Assembly (NCBI GenBank): GCA_009801085.1 | Contig: VNWV01000001.1 | Location: forward strand, 3,410,001 to 3,474,000 | Length of the DNA: 64,000 nucleotides | Source of the DNA: Lasiodiplodia sp. COLG20 | Taxonomy: Eukaryota; Ascomycota; Dothideomycetes; Botryosphaeriales; Botryosphaeriaceae | Direction of reading: 5' to 3' | Shown: positions 24,012 to 32,924 of the stretch, in pieces | Layout of the letters: every line of letters starts with the position of its first letter | How positions within the stretch are numbered: position 1 is the first letter of the stretch | Program-made: the position numbers and the translations under genes | Notes under the pieces: model-generated | What the model was told of the DNA's origin: nothing | Databases searched by the model: none | Seen by the model: the letters and a program-made list of their open reading frames with translations, nothing else

Positions 24012-24914
24012 ATGAGCTCGTTAGCCAGACGCGCGCTCCTCCGCCCCGCTACGATCCTGCCCCGCCTCCGGCACTCCGAACCAACAGCAGCGCAACGACC
24101 ACTCGCACGACTGTACCCTCACGCAGCTCAATTCTCCTCCGCCGCAACCATGCTCCACACCGCGAAGGAGCAACAGCCCAACCCCACGGCCGCCGCCGCC
24201 GACGGCACGAACACGACCACCAAACAAAAGCTGATCTTCGCCCCGGGCGACAGCGGCGCCCCCGGCTCGCAAGCCTCGCAATTCCACAAAGGCGCGCTCG
24301 ACCTCGGCGACCTCTCGCCCTCGCCGCTCACGCAATTCCACACCTGGTTCGGCCAAGCGTCCGCCAGCGCCGCCGTCGCGCACCCGGAGACGGCGACGTT
24401 CGCCACGGCCGAGCTGCCGTCGGGCCGCGTCTCGGCGCGCGTCGTGTACATGAAGGAGCTGGACGACCGCGGCTTCGTCGTCTACAGCAACTGGGGCACC
24501 AGCCGCAAGGCCAAGGACGTCGCGAGCAATCCGCACGCCGCGCTGACGTTCTGGTGGGAGGGGCTGGAGCGCCAGGTGAGGGTGGAAGGGAGGGTGGAGA
24601 GGCTGAGCGAGGAGGAGAGCCAGGTGTACTACGATACGCGCATTCGGGGGAGCAGGGTGGGCGCGTGGGCGAGTCGGCAGAGCGAGGTGTTGGAGGGCGG
24701 CAGGGAGGAGTTGGAGGAGAGGGTGAAGGAGGTTGAGAGGAGGTTTGAGGGCCAGGAAAAGATCCCCGTGCCGCCGTTTTGGGGTGGCGTCAGGATCGTG
24801 CCGAGTGAGGTCGAGTTTTGGCAGGGGAGGGAGAGCAGGTTGCATGATCGGTTTAGGTACACGAGAGAGGACGGGAAGGAGGCGGGGTGGAAGGTGCAGA
24901 GGTTGAGCCCGTGA
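24012..24914 (+). CDS. PDX3: Pyridoxamine 5'-phosphate oxidase
   Basis: Single exon, 300 residues. It oxidises pyridoxine or pyridoxamine 5'-phosphate to pyridoxal 5'-phosphate using FMN. The fold begins near residue 100 (DLSPSPLTQFHTWF). It has the FMN-binding SGRVSARVVYMKELDDRGFVVYSN, then GTSRKAKDVASNPHAALTFWW and the C-terminal PPFWGGVRIVPSEVEFWQGRESRLHDR, which is the family's strongest block. Residues 1-46 are Arg/Ala/Ser-rich (SLARRALLRPATILPRLRHS) like a mitochondrial presequence. Met47 (MLHTAKEQQ) could serve as a second start for a cytosolic form. Codon use is strongly GC-rich. Confidence 0.95.
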   Translation: MSSLARRALLRPATILPRLRHSEPTAAQRPLARLYPHAAQFSSAATMLHTAKEQQPNPTAAAADGTNTTTKQKLIFAPGDSGAPGSQASQFHKGALDLGDLSPSPLTQFHTWFGQASASAAVAHPETATFATAELPSGRVSARVVYMKELDDRGFVVYSNWGTSRKAKDVASNPHAALTFWWEGLERQVRVEGRVERLSEEESQVYYDTRIRGSRVGAWASRQSEVLEGGREELEERVKEVERRFEGQEKIPVPPFWGGVRIVPSEVEFWQGRESRLHDRFRYTREDGKEAGWKVQRLSP

Positions 24915-25619
24915 GTGGGTTGTGCGGATGCATTCTGGTGTTTTGGCTTATCAATTGTCTCTGCTCATCAGTTAAAAAAGAAAAGACGGTTGTACGCATT
25001 AGGGACGGGAGTATGGGGAACTAGTGGGTAGTGTCGATGCTAACGTTAAGCGTTATTATTCCTTTAGCTCTTTCTACAATTAACCTTTAGATAGCGCATA
25101 CCAAACGGCATGACTTACCAATGCCATCGCCTGGTATAAGAGCAATCTCAAGGGCTTGGTGAGAAGGGATTATATTGTCTCTAGCGGACAACGTGAAATA
25201 AGAGTTCTCTCCGAAAATTTCTACTTGGCGGTAATCAGAGATGATTCTTGGAGGTGAAGATTGAGCGGGGAGCGTATGAGTGGACAGATATCTGACGGGC
25301 AGGACACGAACTATACGCGGCAACAGGACTCCCGCTCGGCAAGACGTCTTGTATTAATCAAGAGGGGCCATATATAGCTTATCTTGTCTTGTCTTGCCAA
25401 TTGGGAGGCGCGGAAACCCCCCACATATTCTACCAGTTTCCCGGGCCATTGGCGTCAAGGTACGTGACCACGCGTGGCTAAAAATGTTGCCAATGTGGGA
25501 TTACGCCTAAAAGTTCAACCGACGCAAGTACATTTACTTAATAAATGAGGCAAACGTCTAGGGATCGATACGCATTTCAATTTGTTTTCTCAGACAGTAC
25601 AAGGATGTACTCAGCCAAC
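24915..25619. other. Intergenic with palindromic element copy
   Basis: About 700 bp between PDX3 and the D-2-hydroxyacid dehydrogenase. It holds the first copy of the GTCTTG-rich element at 25327-25407. Confidence 0.5.
25327..25407. mobile_element. GTCTTG-rich palindromic element, copy 1
   Basis: About 80 bp. It starts GACTCCCGCTCGGCAAGAC and ends GTCTTGTCTTGCCAATTGGGAG, an imperfect terminal inverted repeat. The right arm matches the right arm of the copy at 26761-26876, including the three tandem TCTTG units and the preceding AGGGG. Confidence 0.65.
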
Positions 25620-26624
25620 ATGACTGCATTACCCCGCATTCTATTCTTCAACCCGGTCCGGCATGCGCGTCAGACTTACGAGGCACTTGGGAAAGTAGCG
25701 GCTACGGAAGTTGTGACCAGCACCTCTCGCGAGGAATTCTTCTCCGATCTCCGACAAAAATACCATGATATCAAGGTCATATACCGCACATCAGCCAGCG
25801 GTGCAGTTGCTGGCAACTTCGACAAGGAGTTCATTGGCCACCTGCCTCCATCACTCAAGTTCATCTGCCACAATGGCGCCGGCTACGACCAGATCGACGT
25901 GCACGCTGCCGCGGCGCGTGGCATTACCGTCACATATGCTCCGGATCCCGTCACCGCCGCCACTGCCGACCTCACCCTCTTCCTCCTCCTCGGCGCCCTG
26001 AGACAGCTCAACCCTTCCTTCAGCAAGGTGCGCAGCAGGCAATTCAAGAAAGGCGTCGACTTCGGCCATGACCCGCAGGGAAAGGTCCTCGGTATCCTCG
26101 GCATGGGCCGCATCGGGCGTGCGGTCAAGGCACGCGCGGATCCGTTCGGCATCAAGACTGTGTACCACAACCGGAATCCTCTGTCGGAAGAATTGGCGGC
26201 TGGTGCTTCTTACGTATCGTTCGACCAGCTGTTGTCCGAGAGCGACATCATTTCCATACACGTTCCCCTGTCCGCGAAGACGAGGCACTTGATCGGTGCC
26301 GAGGAGATAGCGAAGATGAAGCCTGGTGTAGTTCTCGTGAACACGGCGCGTGGGGCCATCATTGATGAGGCTGCCATGGCCGTTTCGTTGGATGAGGGAC
26401 GTATTGCGGCGGTTGGCTTGGATGTGTACGAGCGGGAGCCCTTGATTGACGAGCGGCTCGTGAAGAACGAGCGCGCGCTGTTGGTGCCTCATTTAGGCAC
26501 TCACACGACGGAGACGTTGGCTCAGATGGAGGCGCATGCCATGGAAAACGCGAAGAGGGCGGTTTTGGGTCAGGAGCTTTTGACTATCGTACCGGAGCAG
26601 CAGCCCAAACAGAACGGTGCGTAG
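25620..26624 (+). CDS. D-isomer-specific 2-hydroxyacid dehydrogenase
   Basis: Single exon; from the Met at MTALPRIL it is 334 residues. Upstream in-frame Met codons at 25545 and 25605 would add 25 or 5 residues that lack family features. It is an NAD(P)H-dependent reductase of 2-oxo acids (glyoxylate/hydroxypyruvate reductase-like). The catalytic N-terminal lobe has CHNGAGYDQIDVHAAAARGI. The Rossmann motif is GKVLGILGMGRIGRAVKARA, then DIISIHVPLS and VNTARGAIID (Arg). Further on are Glu in LDVYEREP and His in PHLGTHT, the catalytic triad. The substrate cannot be named from sequence. It is flanked by two copies of the same palindromic element. Confidence 0.92.
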   Translation: MTALPRILFFNPVRHARQTYEALGKVAATEVVTSTSREEFFSDLRQKYHDIKVIYRTSASGAVAGNFDKEFIGHLPPSLKFICHNGAGYDQIDVHAAAARGITVTYAPDPVTAATADLTLFLLLGALRQLNPSFSKVRSRQFKKGVDFGHDPQGKVLGILGMGRIGRAVKARADPFGIKTVYHNRNPLSEELAAGASYVSFDQLLSESDIISIHVPLSAKTRHLIGAEEIAKMKPGVVLVNTARGAIIDEAAMAVSLDEGRIAAVGLDVYEREPLIDERLVKNERALLVPHLGTHTTETLAQMEAHAMENAKRAVLGQELLTIVPEQQPKQNGA

Positions 26625-27317
26625 ACGTTGGTCATGGATAGCTGAGGATTTCTGTGGAAAATAAATTCTTTTTCCTACCATACGAAGTCAAACTTGAACT
26701 GATCTGGCAATTTCAAGACCTCGCCCCCTTCGTGGGGCCGGGTCGGGCTGTAAGACTCAGGACTCCCACTTGGCTAGCTGTCTTGCCAAGACGTCAAGAC
26801 AAGACAAGACAAGACCGTCTTGCTCAAGACAGGGGTTATTTTCGGCTTGTATTGTCTTGTCTTGCCAAGTGGGAGCCCTGGAAAGACTCTCTAAGGCTCC
26901 AAGACCTACTTGCGAACGCCTCCTCCTTCGCCATTGCACCTCGATCTCATAATTAGCTTCAACATCATAGCTGACGCTGAATTGTCATCAGCAGACACCC
27001 TCGAGTCTGGAAACAAGTTCAGGCTCAATGATCAGCCGGTTATGTGCCTTGGTTCGGCCGTAATGCCTATGGCTATGGAGACATGTCAGTCTCTGCGATG
27101 AAGAGGATCGAGGCTAAATCTGGGGAAATGAGGGGAAGCGAGGAGGAATGCGGGGAAGCGAGGCCAGACTCTGGGGAGTTGCGGAGATACAGGCTCGTGA
27201 AGGCCGATGAAGCGTATTCATAATGAAGTGTTTCTCATCGCTTCACGCACTCTACTTATCGGACCAGCACCATCATTCTTCTTTGGTATCTCCATCCTAT
27301 CTGAAAGACGTTTGCAA
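26625..27317. other. Intergenic with palindromic element copy 2
   Basis: About 690 bp between the dehydrogenase and the broken MFS gene. It holds the element at 26761-26876 and, at about 27110-27175, a purine-rich stretch with repeated GGGGAAGCGAGG units. Confidence 0.45.
26761..26876. mobile_element. GTCTTG-rich palindromic element, copy 2
   Basis: About 115 bp. The terminal inverted repeat is CTCCCACTTGGC (left) and GCCAAGTGGGAG (right), perfect over 12 bp. Inside there are runs of CAAGA and TCTTG in opposite orientation, so the whole could fold into a hairpin. It is homologous to copy 1 on the other side of the dehydrogenase gene. Confidence 0.72.
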
Positions 27318-28778
27318 ATGGCCGAGAAAGGAACCCTGGAGCGTATTGAGAATGACGAGGCGAACATTTCTTTCGTCAACCGTGATCCGAAAGAGAAGGA
27401 TGCCAAGCTGGACTACTCTGGTGCTCACGAGAAAAGTTCTCGCGAGGAAATTAGGCTCGTGAAGAAGCTTGATTGGTGGATTATGGTGAGTTACCGATCT
27501 GATGCGGAGTTTTGTGGCAGGCATTACTACTAACGCACAACAGCCAACTCTTTGGTTAATGTTCTGGCTCAACTATCTGGATCGCAATGCCATTGCGCTT
27601 GCGCGGCTCAATGACTTAGAAGAGGATCTCAATCTTAAGTCCACCGAGTACCAGACCTATGTGTCAATTTTGTTTGTTGGTTACCTTATAGGTCAGATTC
27701 CGTCCAACATGATCCTCACTCGCGTTCGTCCGTCATACTGGCTTAGTTTCTGGATGGCTGTCTGGGCTATTGTCTCGGCTTTGACTGCCCTCGCGCACAA
27801 TTACACTGGCTTACTGCTCACTCGCCTGTTCCTTGGTGTTACTGAAGCCCCCTACTACCCTGGAGCGCTTTACCTTCTTTCAACCTTCTACACACGCAAG
27901 GAGGTCGCTACTCGTATTTCTATTCTCTATACCGGCAACATTCTTGCGACTGCCTTTGCGGGGCTTATCGCTGCCGGAGTCTTCAACGGCCTCCACAAGA
28001 CTCGCGGAATTGCTGGCTGGCAATGGCTTTTTATTCTTCAAGGCGCTGTTACCTTTATGGTAGCTGTCGGCGCAGTATTCACTCTACCAGACAACCCGCT
28101 CACGACTCGTTGGCTCACTCCCGAAGAGCGCCAGCTAGCTCACGATCGCATCGTTCGTGACACTGTTGGCAAGCGTGAAGCTTCATCCACCTTTGCGGGA
28201 CTGAAAGAAGCCGCTCTGGATTTAATACAACCATCACGTTGGTGCTCACATGCCCGCCATACCTCATTGCGGGTCTGATCTCCATTTTCTGGTCAATATC
28301 GTCTGGCCGGCTCAATGAGAGGACGTGGCATATCACGGTGGCGAAAATTATCGCTATCGCTGGATTTGTGACCGGTTGCGCGACACTCAATATAGGCGTG
28401 CGGTATTTTGCTATGTTCGTCTTCACTATCGGCACATACGCAGTGAATGGTATCATTCTTGGCTGGGTTGGTAGCACTTGTGGGCAGACGCAGGAGAAGA
28501 AGGCTTCGGCGTACAGCATCGTCAATTCGGTTGCCAACATCAGCTTCATTTGGACTCCAGTATGTATTCTGTCATCACATTGAATTACACGCTAACGCTG
28601 TGTGCAGTATCTTTGGCCAGAGAGTGACGGACCGCGATATGCCATTGCTATGGGTTCCAGCGCTGGGTTCTCTTTGGCGTGTATGCTTGCTGCATGGGGC
28701 ATGAAATGGAACTTGAAATGGTTCAACGGCAGGCTCCGTCGATCAGACAACGAGCGCACGCTATTCTATGTTATGTGA
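27318..28778 (+). pseudogene. Allantoate-permease-type MFS transporter with internal deletion
   Basis: Exon 1 is 27318-27485 (MAEKGTLERI...LDWWIM). The body follows from 27544 after a 58-nt intron, and the last exon runs 28609-28778 after an intron at 28561-28608. The sequence follows the DAL5/anion-cation symporter family through GYLIGQIPSNMILTRVRPSYWLS, YYPGALYLLSTFYTRKE and WLFILQGAVTF. At GLKEAALD (about 28220) the frame breaks. The family sequence resumes in another frame as GFNTTITLVLTCPPYLIAG and is intact to LFYVM. About 35 residues normally lie between (TM7, with the H..ANGFKNFFPT block) and are missing. No intron explains this. The junction TCTGGATTT fits a deletion between short matches. 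A normal transporter cannot be made. Confidence 0.8.
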
Positions 28779-29009
28779 GTGCACGTCATTGTAGAGGGAA
28801 TAGATCATCGACAGGAAGGGTTGGTTTCTTGTTTGCGGTTGTCTCGCATGCTCATTATTGCTTCTCTATCCACCACCCTTACAATAGGTTGATTACAGTG
28901 ACATTCTTCTATCTGATAGTTTCGGATGCGCAAGACTGCGTAGTAGCAACTTTGTTTGAAATCTTATCTAACTTGTTGACTTGCCTTGGAAGGCGTGCAT
29001 GATGCTAAG

Positions 29010-30698
29010 TTACACCTTAACTTCCTCTTTTGCCTGCTTGATATCCACGCTTCGCTGTTTTCTCCATTCCTCGGCATACCTCACTCCAAAGCCGTGCTCA
29101 AACACGCAGCGAACCTCCTCCAATGTCATATTGGCTGCTTCCGGGAAACAGAATATGACAAATATCCATCCGAGAAAGCACAGCGCAGCGTAGAAGCCGA
29201 AGGTGCCAGACGGCGAGATTCCTTTCATCATGGACAGGAAAGTTGCGCTTACAATGATGTTGGGGCCCCTGAAAGCAAATTCTGTCAGCAAAATATGGTG
29301 GGAATGAGCAAAGGAGGTCATACCAATTGCAGATATTCACGAGCATGGTTCCCATGGCGCGCACTTCCATAGGCAAGAACTCGTTCGCCTGCCATGGCAC
29401 GCAGCCCAGACCAGCAGCGTAAAATGCCACGAAAAGGATCATGCAGACCAACACGATGATGGCCGGCGGCCCCGTTTTATCTTCCGTCACAGTCAACGTC
29501 TGCTGATCGAGGGGGATCCACTTGAAAGCGACGGCAGCGCCGACGAGGCAGACGGGCATGCCCCACATGGTCCACAGCAGGATGCGCCTGCGGCCGACGC
29601 GGTCGATGAGGAAGATGGACAGGATGGTGAAGATCCAGTTGACGGCGGCGACGACGGTGCCGACGGCGACGGGGTTGTGGAAGCCGACGATGTCGAACAG
29701 CGTCGACGAGTAGTACATGAGGGTGTTGAAGCCGCACAGCTGCTGTACGGCCATCAGGCCGCAGGCGGCGACGGCGGCGCGCAGGTTCGCGGGCACGCCG
29801 AACAGCATGCGCAGCGCCGCCACGACCGAGATCTCCTCGTTCAGCGCCTTCGCCTGCGTCACGCCCAGCTCGATGCTGCGCACCTTGTCGCGTAGCTGCT
29901 CCTCCGTCGCCCGCGGGTAGATCTTGCGCAACACACGCGCGCATTCGTCCGTCCGATTGTGGAAGAGCAGTTGTCGTGGCGATTCGGGGCACCAGAAGAG
30001 CAGGATGCCGAGAAAGATGGATGGCAGCCCGCCGATGCCGACCATGTAGCGCCAGCCGTGTGGGACACTTGTGAAGGCCGCGTCGAAAGCGTAGGCAAGC
30101 ACGGAACCAGCGCCCAGGAAGATCATGTCTACGGATATCATGCGGCCGCGGAAGCGGGCAGGCGAGATTTCGGCGATGTAAAGGGGGACGACCTGTGGGT
30201 TGTCAGAGGGGAGTTCGAAGGGAAAGAGGAAAAGAGGGGCCTATTTACCGTAGATGCGGAACCAACGCCCAGACCAACCAAGAAGCGACCGACTGACATC
30301 TGGGAGATGGTGTAGGAGCTGGCTTGGATGACGGCACCGATGGTGAATAGGACAGAGGCGAACCAGATGGCAGGACGGCGGCCGTACTTGTCGGCCGTCG
30401 TACCAGCTATCACTGCGCCGCAGAGTCCGCCAGCCGCACAGAGGGCGGTGATGAGCTCCTTCTCTGAGCTGGACAGGGCCTTGTTGTCGAGGTCGGAGCC
30501 GATTACGACAAGTACGCCAGAAATGACTCCGGTGTCGTAGCCAAAGAGCATGCCTCCAATGGCAGCGGCGGCGGCACACAGCCAGACGAAGGCTCCGGGT
30601 GTGCCATCCTCAATCGTGTCCAGGTTCCAGTTGTCGTCTTTCTCGACGACGACTTCTTCAAGGTGCTCGGTGCCCTTGGAAATGTCGATAGACGCCAT
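29010..30698 (-). CDS. Myo-inositol/sugar MFS transporter
   Basis: Three exons on the minus strand, 30698-30249, 30192-29324 and 29268-29010: 525 residues with twelve helices. It is a proton-coupled polyol or sugar importer of the plasma membrane. It has GGMLFGYDTGVISGVL in helix 1, DKYGRRPAIW in loop 2-3, VPLYIAEISPARFRGRM (PESPR-type family signature), WCPESPRQL, the QQLCGFNTLMYYSSTLF block of helix 7, DRVGRRR and VPWQANEFLPMEVRAMG. The last motif (NEFLPMEVRAMGT) and the N-terminal AAAIGGMLFG match inositol transporters of the ITR type better than hexose transporters. This assignment is inference. Introns of 56 and 55 nt restore STVVPLY and CNWGPN. Confidence 0.92.
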
Positions 30699-31429
30699 GT
30701 TGAAGGAGATTGGCAGTGGACAAAAGAGATGCGTCCGACTGGGCTGTATGGACGAAGGGAGTGGACGTGCGCATCCTTTTATATACACAGGCGATATCAC
30801 GAGTGACGATCTGGGGTGTAGTCTGCGGGGCGAAGTCCGGGGCAGAGATTCTGGGGTTGTGGGGAAGCTCGAATCCGGCGTGGCAGGCTGTCCCGGTCGG
30901 CGCTCGGGCCGGCACTTGCTTGCGGGGAAGCTAAGAGCCGCGACGGCACGAATAGCCCGGTGGCTCGGGAAGCTTATCTAAAAGCACGCTAATACGCTCG
31001 GGCTAAACTTTCTCACGGATAAGCTCACAGCCACAAAGGTAGGAATGGCCCGCCAGACGGGGCCCTGAACGGCAAACATATGCCGCAAACACGGCCTGGA
31101 CTGTCCTTTGGTTAGAAAAGCGTCACGGCACGGCTTTAGACTTCTACTTTCAAGCTTCGGCTCGGAAAACATTTGTTCCTCTGCCATCTTTTTCGCGCCA
31201 TCATGTCAGACTTTGGCGCCACATACTTGCCAGATTCTAACATAATGCGATGAGCGGCCTCGGTACAGCACATCTAGACGTATGACGCCATCGCAAGTGT
31301 TTTGTTTACTAAACGTACCACTAGATTTGCCTCGGCAGAGTGGTGCGCACAGATTAGAAATGGACTCCTTTACCGACCTCCACACACCAGCCTCTTGCCT
31401 AGAACTTGGGAAGATGACACCATATCGTA

Positions 31430-31931
31430 CTTTCGTCTGGTCTCGAGTGTGTGATTCGTAAGTAAATCTCGCTCCTCTATCGGCCTTCTTTAAAAGCCGT
31501 TTAACCCTTCCCTATACCTCGCACTATTATTCAGGCACCCTTAGAACTAAAGTCTAGACTACTATATTTTATCTAGGATACAAATCATACGATACTTGTA
31601 ATATAATATACGTAATAGGTTGCGAGGATGCCGTAAAGTTGGTCTTCTTTATTCTAGTAGTGGGTAGAGGGAAAAATTCTTTAAAAATTATACGGACCTC
31701 TCTAATACGCTTAATTCTAGAACTTCTTCGCAAGTCTTACCCGTATGCTTAAAGTTAACGTTTATAAGAGAAAAAAGTAAAGTTCTACGACTACTAGATA
31801 CTTATATTAGATAATAATTCAAGCATAGAATGTATATAAACTCAGCGAATTAGATAATAGAGAGCTTCCTATTACTAGAATATTACTAATATAGATTAAA
31901 ATTATCTTTTAAATATCTATTATATATAGAA
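31430..31931. other. AT-rich decayed tract
   Basis: About 500 bp rich in TA, ATAT and TTAG steps, unlike the flanking DNA and full of stops in all frames. This fits sequence degraded by repeat-induced point mutation next to a mobile element, but I did not compute indices. Confidence 0.5.
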
Positions 31932-32161
31932 GGGTGCTGCAGCCGACGGCTAGCGCGAAGAATAGCGGGATTCTCGAGTATAACTATGCCTCATCTTTTC
32001 CCTTTTAAAAACAAAATAACGTATAGGTAGTTGAAGCTATCATCCGGACGTATATGTAGAATTTTTAATTCGACATTCTCGTCCGGACGATAGCTTCAAC
32101 TACCCATGACATGAGCAAATAAACAAATTCACGCTAGTCATTGGCTGCGAGAGGGGACTGT
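31932..32161 (-). mobile_element. MITE-like element, copy B, with central palindrome
   Basis: Full-length relative of the 14.65-14.87 kb element, in opposite orientation. The right end CACGCTAGTCATTGGCTGCGAGAGGGGACTG mirrors the left end, which has CAGCCGACGGCTAGCGCG. The interior holds a near-perfect palindrome (32027-32104): GTAGTTGAAGCTATC, TCCGGACG, an AT-rich loop of about 30 bp, then CGTCCGGACGATAGC and TTCAACTAC. TA follows the outer end. Copy A has the same interior but with a more diverged palindrome. Confidence 0.75.
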
Positions 32162-32924
32162 ACTCTAGTCGAGAGGAGCGAATACTCTATTCAGAACGCG
32201 AAAAAGATGGCCGGGGGTCTGCGTTGAGGTCACACGTCACGTGGTAAGATGTTGCCCTGCGTCGTCCGAAAAAAAAAAAAAAAAAAGTGCTTCACAGCTT
32301 ACATATGCAAGCACGGAACCTATCGCACCAGGAGCTCAAACAGCGACACATCAGCAGTGTGCGTCCTGTGGTACTGTTTGATGATGAAAAAAATGACCAC
32401 GATCTGTCAGGGTCTAGCGAGGGCAACACCCTTTCTACCATCCTTTCGATCTCCACGGCTTCCCGCAGTCTACATTATTGACCCACTCTTCGATCCGGCG
32501 CATGTTTCCGAACCAGTGGGTGCACGGCAGCCCCTGCAGACGCAGGCGCCGGACAAGGGACCATTCCTGATGACGGCGCGATGCTCCCGACTTCGATCTC
32601 CGCGCCAGCATAAACTCGCTCCCCCTCGCAGCGGCACTGCCTCCCCGAGCCTATAAGACGACAGCGGAGTCCGGCAGCGAAAACACCAACACGTGTTTGA
32701 GTGGATCGCCGTCGGAGTTGACCCCTCCCGTCGGAACCATTTCCGACCAGGCCCCAACGATCATGGCGATGCCATGACGACACAAAATCTCGCCAGGGCA
32801 GATACCCTGCGAAGCACTGCTACAAGTAGGAGCCTGCCCAGCTGCGCGAAATGGCGCGCTCAATCTGTTCCCCCACTCCGCCAGAAGGAGACGAAGCCGC
32901 CGACGGCACCGATGAACACACGGC

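Larger units (their letters stand above)
30699..32924. other. Long intergenic region: AT-rich tract, MITE, poly-A
   Basis: About 2.2 kb between the divergent inositol-type transporter and the second zinc-cluster gene. From left to right it holds the transporter promoter, an AT-rich decayed tract, MITE copy B and an 18-A run at 32269-32286. It ends in a GC-richer part before the zinc-cluster gene where frames on both strands show nothing recognisable. Confidence 0.5.

Noticed and set aside
24021..24845. 274-codon frame antisense to PDX3
   Set aside because: Shadow frame caused by GC-rich codon use of PDX3.
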